Of a stretch of DNA of 64,000 bases, positions 57,565 through 64,000 are shown in pieces (within the stretch, counting starts at the first letter, position 1; each line of letters begins with the position of its first letter). Position numbers and translations under genes: made by a program. The notes under the pieces were generated by a model. That model saw nothing but the letters and a program-made list of their open reading frames with translations. It did no database searches and was not told the origin of the DNA. Source of the stretch: Zygaena filipendulae. Lineage: Eukaryota > Arthropoda > Insecta > Lepidoptera > Zygaenidae. The DNA lies in the NCBI GenBank assembly GCA_907165275.2, contig OU015651.1:13538501-13602500 (forward strand). Direction: 5' to 3'.

Positions 57565-58190
57565 TCTCATGCTCTAAAAGTGCTTTTTGGGCAGGATATA
57601 GGCTGCACAAAAAACGAATTTTGTGCACAAGTGCATTAACGTATCTACTCATTAATTTATTTACTCATAATTTATTTAAGGCAAAGAAAATGAGGCATAC
57701 AGCCAAACAAAATAAGAAAATCATAGATAGAATTTGTTATTTTATAATATTTACTTTACTTTATTTAAATCATAGATAGAATTTGTTATTTTATAATATT
57801 TACTTTAATTTATTTGTCTTATGTGTTTTTTAAGACATAAGTATCGTTAATATGCCGGGAAAAACAATCCAACAATTTATTTATTTATTTAAAGAACTTT
57901 ATTGCACATTTATGTACAAAAGGCGGACTTAATGCCTAAGGCATTCTCTACCAGTCAACCTTCGTTAGGTTGGTCCTTCAGTATTCAAAACTGTGCTAAT
58001 TTTACTTTGAATTTTAACTAAAGAAATGGTATGTTATACTGCTGTTTTATTTCCTCATATAAAGCAGAGTTTATAACTCGTCCACAAAACCATTTTATCC
58101 TCGACATTACTATCAACCCTCGCCTTCGGCTTTGATAAAAATGGTTCGTTTTGTGCACTTGTTGTAAAATCTAGTATTATTTTTTATTTT
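57565..58190 (-). mobile_element. Repeat family A, copy 2, with nested LINE tail and internal duplication
   Basis: Inverse counterpart of 2936-3425. It is longer because a LINE 3' end is inserted at about 57878-57985. A 40-base unit (AATCATAGATAGAATTTGTT...) is also repeated directly at about 57718-57757 and 57766-57806. Confidence 0.65.
57878..57985 (-). mobile_element. LINE 3' end (AATGCC..GTCCGCC family), copy 3, nested
   Basis: It has AACTTTATTGCACATTTATG, AAGGCGGACTTAATGCC and GCATTCTCTACCAGTCAACC. It interrupts repeat family A copy 2, so it is younger than that repeat. Confidence 0.7.
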
Positions 58191-59684
58191 TTTCCTTTTA
58201 TCGATAAGAAATTACATAGATAATACAAAAATTAATTTTAGGGTTACGTAAGTTTGATTTCAACATTATTAAAATTTTTGATAGGTATTTCAGAACTTGC
58301 TTTTGAAGTTGAAGATCAAATAAAATTAAATAAAAATAAATAGAATAAAAAACTATTTATTGCCAAAAAAAATATATACTATCTATATAATTTACAAGTT
58401 GTTCTGTCTTGTCGTAGTTTCCCTGCATAAACTAGGGTTTTCCCGCCAAACTCAATGTCCTAGGATAAAATGCTATGTTTTATGTTAACACTTTCGTCGG
58501 CCGTTGAACTTTATTAGGTAGGTACCTACTATTGCAATAAGATTCAAAATTGATTACATATTATTTTTGATGCTGACTGTACAGTAGTTCCAGCAAAGAT
58601 TTGTCGACAAACAAATCGTCATGATCGTAGAACAATGACGGTTTTGAAAAAAATACGAAATTCACTTTTTACCATATTAGGATACTACATTGTGTGAATA
58701 TTATTATGGTATTAACAAAAAAATTTTATGTATTTTGGACGTCAAGTTATTCAATCGGTACACTGACGGATTTGATAGACGTCCATAGAAAAATGACGCT
58801 TGTGCAAACACGTCGTTATCTGGCGCGCGGGGAACTCCCGCCACCCCCTCCCGCTACCGACCGATCTGCGCGTACGACACTGTTCGCCGAACTCGCTCAC
58901 TAGATGCACCGAATTACATTTTTCTTAAACAATTGTAATAGTTTAACTTTGTTTATTTGTTTATTAATTACTTTGTGCCTTAGTTTCTATATATACAATG
59001 TAAAAAGGTTGCCACAATGAAAACAGGACGATCTAAGCTTATGTTACAACTTGTCGAACAAACCAACAAAAATACATAAATTACGAATTTTACTCATGAA
59101 GAGTGCGTTGATAAGGGAGGACTGTATACCAGGGACCCCAGGTAAGTAGTAAGTAACACCAAATGTTAATTTAACATTTGGTATTATTTAATTCTCGTAT
59201 TTATATAAAATATTGCAAAGTAAGTAATTATAGTATCGGTTCCGACTATCCGTCGATTTTCTATGGAACAGTATAAATCAATTTCAAATTTAATATAAAA
59301 ATATTTTATGTTATTTTATAATACAATAAAATTATTTCTCTTGAGTTTTAGGTATATTTTTAAGATTTAAATTTTTAAGTCGTATGTGACATTATGACAT
59401 TTTTTTATGGACATGACAGTGTCGGGTAATCATAACCGACGATATTCTATGGATACGATTTATTATTTAACGGTCGTATATGACTATACCACTTTTTTCT
59501 TAGTGAAAAATGCATTTCCGCCTTTCTTCTATTGTAAAACAATGATTATTTATAAACGTTTAATATATTTTTCTGTAAAAAAGTAATCTCATCTAAGTAA
59601 TAATTTACTTGTATACATAAAAATAAAGTATATTATTATAATTCATACATTTTTACATATACATATTATAATGATATCATTTCA
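58191..59684. other. Intergenic, nothing firm
   Basis: It includes a GC-rich patch at 58800-58900 (GGCGCGCGGGGAACTCCCGC) and a perfect 12-bp-arm palindrome at 59158-59182 (ACCAAATGTTAA). No genes are supported. Confidence 0.45.
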
Positions 59685-60071
59685 GAATGCCATTCGCCAT
59701 TACCCCCAAGAGCACACAACATTTTGGAAGAGATGACAGATATTTACTACAACGTCTTTTCAAATGAAGAACAAGGAATAAGCGAAACAAAAAGAACAAA
59801 AGATGAAAATATGAACCCAAACATACCACGACCTACTTATTCTCTTAGAGAAGATCCGTTCATGACTGAGTATCAAAATGCATCCTCCCCATATTTACTC
59901 CCGGCAGAAAATCGGCATAGTGTCGTGCCCTTCTCAAATATGAGCTCAGATTTAACCCCCTTAAATATATCTATTTTAATACCACAAATACCTATGCCAT
60001 CACCAGTAAACATCCACAGTGAAGTATGTGACGATTTTTTTTGTCCTACTCACGGTGATGAAGACTATTAG
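59685..60071 (+). CDS. Possible 3' coding exon of unknown gene or of the adjacent transposon
   Basis: After a fair acceptor (ATCATTTCAG) the frame stays open for about 128 codons to TAG at 60069-60071. The product is hydrophilic and rich in Pro, Asn, Ser and Glu. It ends with a small Cys/His group (CDDFFCPTH). The length is unusual for this AT-rich DNA, but I recognise no domain. It may be the regulatory N-terminal part of the broken transposase-like gene just downstream, or chance. Confidence 0.35.
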   Translation, partial: ECHSPLPPRAHNILEEMTDIYYNVFSNEEQGISETKRTKDENMNPNIPRPTYSLREDPFMTEYQNASSPYLLPAENRHSVVPFSNMSSDLTPLNISILIPQIPMPSPVNIHSEVCDDFFCPTHGDEDY

Positions 60072-60189
60072 ACGTATAATTTGTGCTACCTTTGATTTTC
60101 AAAAGATTTTATCGTGTCCTCACGGACAAATTAGTGTATTTGTATTACAAGCGAAAGTTGTCATGTTATAATTTCACTGTATATACGAT

Positions 60190-60667
60190 ATGGTTGGCAA
60201 ACAAGGCTATTGCTACATGTGGGATGAACGTGGAGTCAACGAAGTAGCCAGTTGCGTTTATGACTTCATAAAGAAGTTCGTATGGAAAGGTGTGAAAGAA
60301 TTTCGATTCTGGTCAGACAATTGCGCTGGTCAGAATCGAAATCGCATTGTATTTAATATGTATGCTCATGCAGCTAAATTATATGATGAAAAGGGCACAA
60401 CAAGGGGATTCTGTCCACAGTGTTATCGAAAGAGCTGCTGAGCATAAAACAATTTATACACCAGATGAATGGAAATTACTTGTACGATGGTCTAAAGTTA
60501 CCGGCGATTCTTACGAAATCATAGACGTAAATCAGTCAATAGTGTTTGATTTTGAAAATCAGCTAAAAATCAAGAACTGGGTCAAAAATACAAATGGCAA
60601 TAAAGTTACTTGGACAAACATAAAGGAAGTTTGTGTCGATGGGACTCAGAGTAATAAAATCCGGTAA
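60190..60667 (+). pseudogene. Broken transposase-like gene (FWSDNCAGQNRN family)
   Basis: The first frame (60190 to about 60399) reads GYCYMWDERG, then SCVYDFIKKF and FRFWSDNCAGQNRNR. The second frame (about 60400-60667) reads GDSVHSVIERA and YTPDEWKLLVRW. These blocks belong to a protein family that I recall as widespread and repetitive in arthropod genomes, with an RNase H-like core centred on SDNCxGQNxN. The frame changes near 60399, and residues expected between the blocks are missing, so there is an internal deletion with a frameshift. The superfamily name is not certain. Confidence 0.7.
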
Positions 60668-60680
60668 AAGTATGCTATAA

Positions 60681-60895
60681 CTAGTTGTGCCTCGCGGTTT
60701 CACCCGCGTTAATTTCAGGGTTCCCGCGGGAATTCCGGGATAAAAAGTACCCTATGTGTTAATCTGATGTATAATCTATATTATTGTAAAGTTTCATTTA
60801 AATCCATTCAGTAGTTTTTGCGTAAAAGAGTATCAAACATCCATCCATCCATCCATACATACTTACAAACTTTCGCGTTTATAATATTACTAGGA
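60681..60895 (-). mobile_element. Helitron-like element, AATCTGATGTATAA subtype, full length
   Basis: CTAGTTGTGCCTCGCGG to TTTATAATATTACTAGGA with the (CATC)n run. It lies 13 bases after the broken transposase-like gene. Confidence 0.85.
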
Positions 60896-61827
60896 TTATC
60901 TGATTATTGCATGGCCATTGTAGGTACTTCGAAAGGAAACTAGAAATTACAATAATTTAACTTTACACAAGGCTTATGTGGGTCTTATTCCATTCAGTAG
61001 ATAATGATAAATATAAAGATCTTATTAGTCTTTACGGTTCTTTAATAATACCTACTTAATATCATAACTTTTTTAGAAGTTTAACTCATAGACGTAATGT
61101 TCCTGATGATAATAATGAATCTGATTTTGTACAATAGAATATTTATCTTTTTAAACTTAACGTTTATTATATTGATTAAAAAAGAGTACGACAAAATAGT
61201 CTGTTTTATTTCAGATACCCTACCTACCCTCATCTATGATATCAATTTAGCTATTTACTTATCGGCTACCTGCCTACTCACTGACCATGTTCAAAATATA
61301 ATATGACAAGTAACATATCCGTCATAATTTTACACAGTAAAACCATAGAACATGATTGGATAGTAACATCCGTCATTTTTTGAGCAGTAATTTTCCGAAG
61401 AACAATGTCTGATAATACTTTGTGACCATGTTGACTCCAAAGAAAAATGAAGCATGTGATTTTTCTAGAAAACTGTACAATAATTATCAAATATTTTTAT
61501 GCCATTTAAAAACCAATTCTATTTTTTAATTGTATGCCAAGTTTCATAAATATGTAATAAGAAATAAAAATGTTATGTCGAAAAAACTAACCTAATTATT
61601 TGAAATGACTGCCCTGTAAAGTTTCATATTTGTCAGATACGTCACTTTTCTACGACTATGACGAAATAAGCTTTTCCTACTCATTTATATATTTAGTATG
61701 GGTAGATAGATAAATATAGGGTCTAAATTATTTTAAACTAGAGACATTTAAACTCTCAAAAATTGATGCTTACTGGTAAGTAAATATGATTGAAAAACAC
61801 CGAATTATCCTGAGCAATAGAAAAGAA
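60896..61827. other. Intergenic, nothing recognised
   Basis: AT-rich, with only short chance frames. Confidence 0.5.
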
Positions 61828-61962
61828 TAGAATACACTTTATTGTACACCAAAACAATGTTACACTGTGTTAACAAAAACTCACTGTTAAATTAAGGCAT
61901 ACAAAAGGCGGTCTTATCGCTTTACTAGCGATCTCTTCCAGACAACCTTTAGGTGGATAGGA
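61828..61962 (-). mobile_element. LINE 3' end (AATGCC..GTCCGCC family), copy 4
   Basis: A more diverged copy, with CACTTTATTGTACACC, CATACAAAAGGCGGTCTTAT and GATCTCTTCCAGACAACC. Confidence 0.55.
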
Positions 61963-62624
61963 CAAAAACAGAAATAGACAAAGGCTATTAATTGTTAAAC
62001 GCTTTCTATTATCTCTATCGCTTAATTTAACTATGGACGAAATTTAGAATACCTACAGTCTGGTCAAGCTTTGACTTAACTATCAGACATCGCTCGCCGC
62101 TGTTTCGAACATTGTCTAAATACAGGCTACAGCGATGGTTACCCAATGGTCCAGTTCTATTCTCATCCCAGTTTGCGTTTAAATTCGATTTTGCCAATTA
62201 GCGGCGGACGAATAGCATTCAACAGGCGATATTCCGATCACCGGTACTTAGAATGCAGATATAACTGTCAAATAACGACTCCATTCGACGACCGACTGTG
62301 TAGTTTTATTGAATTAGTGTTTTCGAGTATCGATTTTGATAGTCTGCAATGTTGGATTTGCTCTCCTATTGCAGTAGATCCGTTCACTCTTGAATCATTC
62401 GATTTTATAATGTTTGAAAGTTGAAACCCTTTGCGTACTTATGACCTACTTTCGACTAAAGATATTAGGTATAATTTATAATAAGAAATTCCGTGAAGAT
62501 ATTATCTACCACATCAAAAACATAAATGTAAAAGTGGAAGCCAAGTTCAGTAAATATTAACCAGTCTAAAGTTGAGTTTATACACATACTAATAATAATA
62601 ATCTATTAATATTACATTTGATGA

Positions 62625-62820
62625 CTAGCTGCGCCCCGCGGTTTTACCCGCATGTTTCGGAATTCCCACAGGAACTCTAAAGTAGCCTAATTTACTCCTC
62701 ATAACATCATTTAATTAGCAGTGAAAGTCATCCGCGTGAATTTCGGAATTCCAGCAGGAACTCCAAACTTCTTAATTAGTCCAGCCGTTGATGCATGATG
62801 TCGTTACCAAGGGAAATAGC
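62625..62820 (-). mobile_element. Helitron-like element, short subtype, with partial repeat
   Basis: CTAGCTGCGCCCCGCGG, TTCGGAATTCCCACAGGAAC, then GCCTAATTTACTCCTCATAA. A second partial start (CCGCGTGAATTTCGG) follows at about 62730. It is the uninterrupted relative of 55340-55735. Confidence 0.7.
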
Positions 62821-64000
62821 TGGATTTATTTTTATATTTAAGTATAGATATATAATAAATATCTATAAAAATAAATCACAGTGATTTATTTTCACATTGC
62901 TACAAACTAAATTGTACATTGCTATACAGGTTTTTATTTAGTTTTGGCAAAATGGGAGTCAAAGTTTCTACACAGTAGGGTTGAGGACAGTTCACTTCCG
63001 GTTTGCGTTTGACAACATAGGTGATTTAACACCGGGTTTCTTCGTTGTGCCGAGAACCGCTCCGCTTAGAAGCAGTTACCCGGGGCTGCGGCGGCTTTGG
63101 ACGACGGGCACACGTGCATACTCAATGTCTTGCCTTTCCATGACGAGGGAGGAATCAGAACAGCTCCTACCTCGTGTCACTGCTACCCTGTGTAGAAACG
63201 GACTTCCGAACTAACCTTTTATCACTGTGTATTTATACTGATCGAAGTGAAAATTTTATTTGCGCGATGTAGATCGCAAAACAACAAAACATTCGATTTT
63301 TAAATTATTTAAATACGTATATGAATTGGTGAAATCTCAAAAATGCTCTAATATAAATATTTGAATGACATCTTTTGAAAAAAATTGCGTTTTTGTATCT
63401 TTAATTTAACAAACAAGTGAAATGAACATTTCACGTCCGTTACAAACCAAATTTACAACACTGCGAGCGATTATAACGCCATCTTAAAGTAAGACGAGGA
63501 ATTATTACTTCTTGTTTAATCGTTTTTATCCTGAAATTATGTCTTTGTCCAGCTTTTATAATTACTACATGCTTTTTGGCATAATAATATAATACATACA
63601 TATCTATATTTATTTATTAATAATAGGATCTTAAAGGAGCATAGGCTTTTAAGTGTATTCACTGTGCCGGTAGGAATGTCAAAGATTTCGATATTTGAGT
63701 TTCTGTAGTTTAAAGGCAAAAAAGCAAGGTACCCTTATAGGATCACTTCGTTGTCGGTCTGTTTGTCAAGTTGCTTTTTCTCAAGAATACATTGAAGCAT
63801 CAAGTTGAAATTAATACTAAATTATCATTGTCTTTTGAAGCTCTGAAAAAATCAAACTTCTAAGTTATCGCAATCAAAAGATACAGTATTAAATAAGTTG
63901 AAATCAATATCAAATAACCAAGTTTTCATTCCCTTGGAGCTGTTAAATTAAAATCACGCAATCCCAAGATTAAATAGCCAAATTCAAAGAAAAAGGAACT
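62821..64000. other. Intergenic, nothing firm
   Basis: A perfect palindrome AAAATAAATCAC-A-GTGATTTATTTT lies at 62868-62892, and a GC-richer frame of 77 codons at 62981-63214 has no recognised domain. I see no gene to the end of the window. Confidence 0.45.

Noticed and set aside
58694..58903. Frame with a PPPPP run in a GC-rich patch
   Set aside because: The Pro run comes from a short C-rich stretch; there is no wider coding support.
62146..62424. 92-codon plus-strand frame
   Set aside because: No recognisable domain or flanking splice sites, and no repeat evidence either way.
1..64000. CRISPR arrays, bacterial operons, viral genes
   Set aside because: The repeats are dispersed eukaryotic transposons; no spaced direct-repeat array, operon or viral coding block was seen.

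Overview
The window looks like a piece of a lepidopteran (moth or butterfly) nuclear genome. It is AT-rich, its genes have many introns, and it is packed with small mobile elements. The commonest repeat begins TCCTACTAATATTATAAATG and ends in a GC-rich hairpin followed by CAGCTAG. This matches what is known of the Lep1/Helitron-like family of Lepidoptera, and more than 40 copies or fragments can be seen. No database search was possible, so family names rest on visible motifs and recalled knowledge.

Two multi-exon genes can be reconstructed with matching splice phases. (1) Positions 3820-16274, plus strand: 13 exons encoding a 584-residue multi-pass membrane protein of a family I do not recognise. 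One intron is GC-AG, and most of the others hold transposable elements. (2) Positions 46902-49431, plus strand: three exons encoding a 119-residue secreted, cysteine-rich protein. Its two six-cysteine modules have the spacing of the tick carboxypeptidase inhibitor (TCI, MEROPS I68) and the same short tail after the last Cys-Cys pair. A decayed copy of its last exon lies in the second intron. This gene is the most interesting functional item.

The rest is intergenic and repeat-dominated. It holds a broken Jockey-like LINE on the minus strand (29404-33190), with an inverted duplicated stretch in its C-terminal region; a broken transposase-like gene (60190-60667); a fragment of U2 snRNA (40401-40437); tRNA-derived SINEs (near 43.7 and 49.9 kb); retroposons with an AAG tail and target-site duplications (18.2, 25.7, 37.6 kb); several MITE families, one with a 4-bp AATT duplication whose empty site can be reconstructed; a long-armed palindromic MITE in three copies; and LINE 3' ends. 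Nested insertions (for example 33.95-34.46, 38.85-39.36 and 55.34-55.74 kb) give relative ages.

The two genes are 30 kb apart and nothing suggests that they work together. There are no CRISPR arrays, operons or bacterial features.
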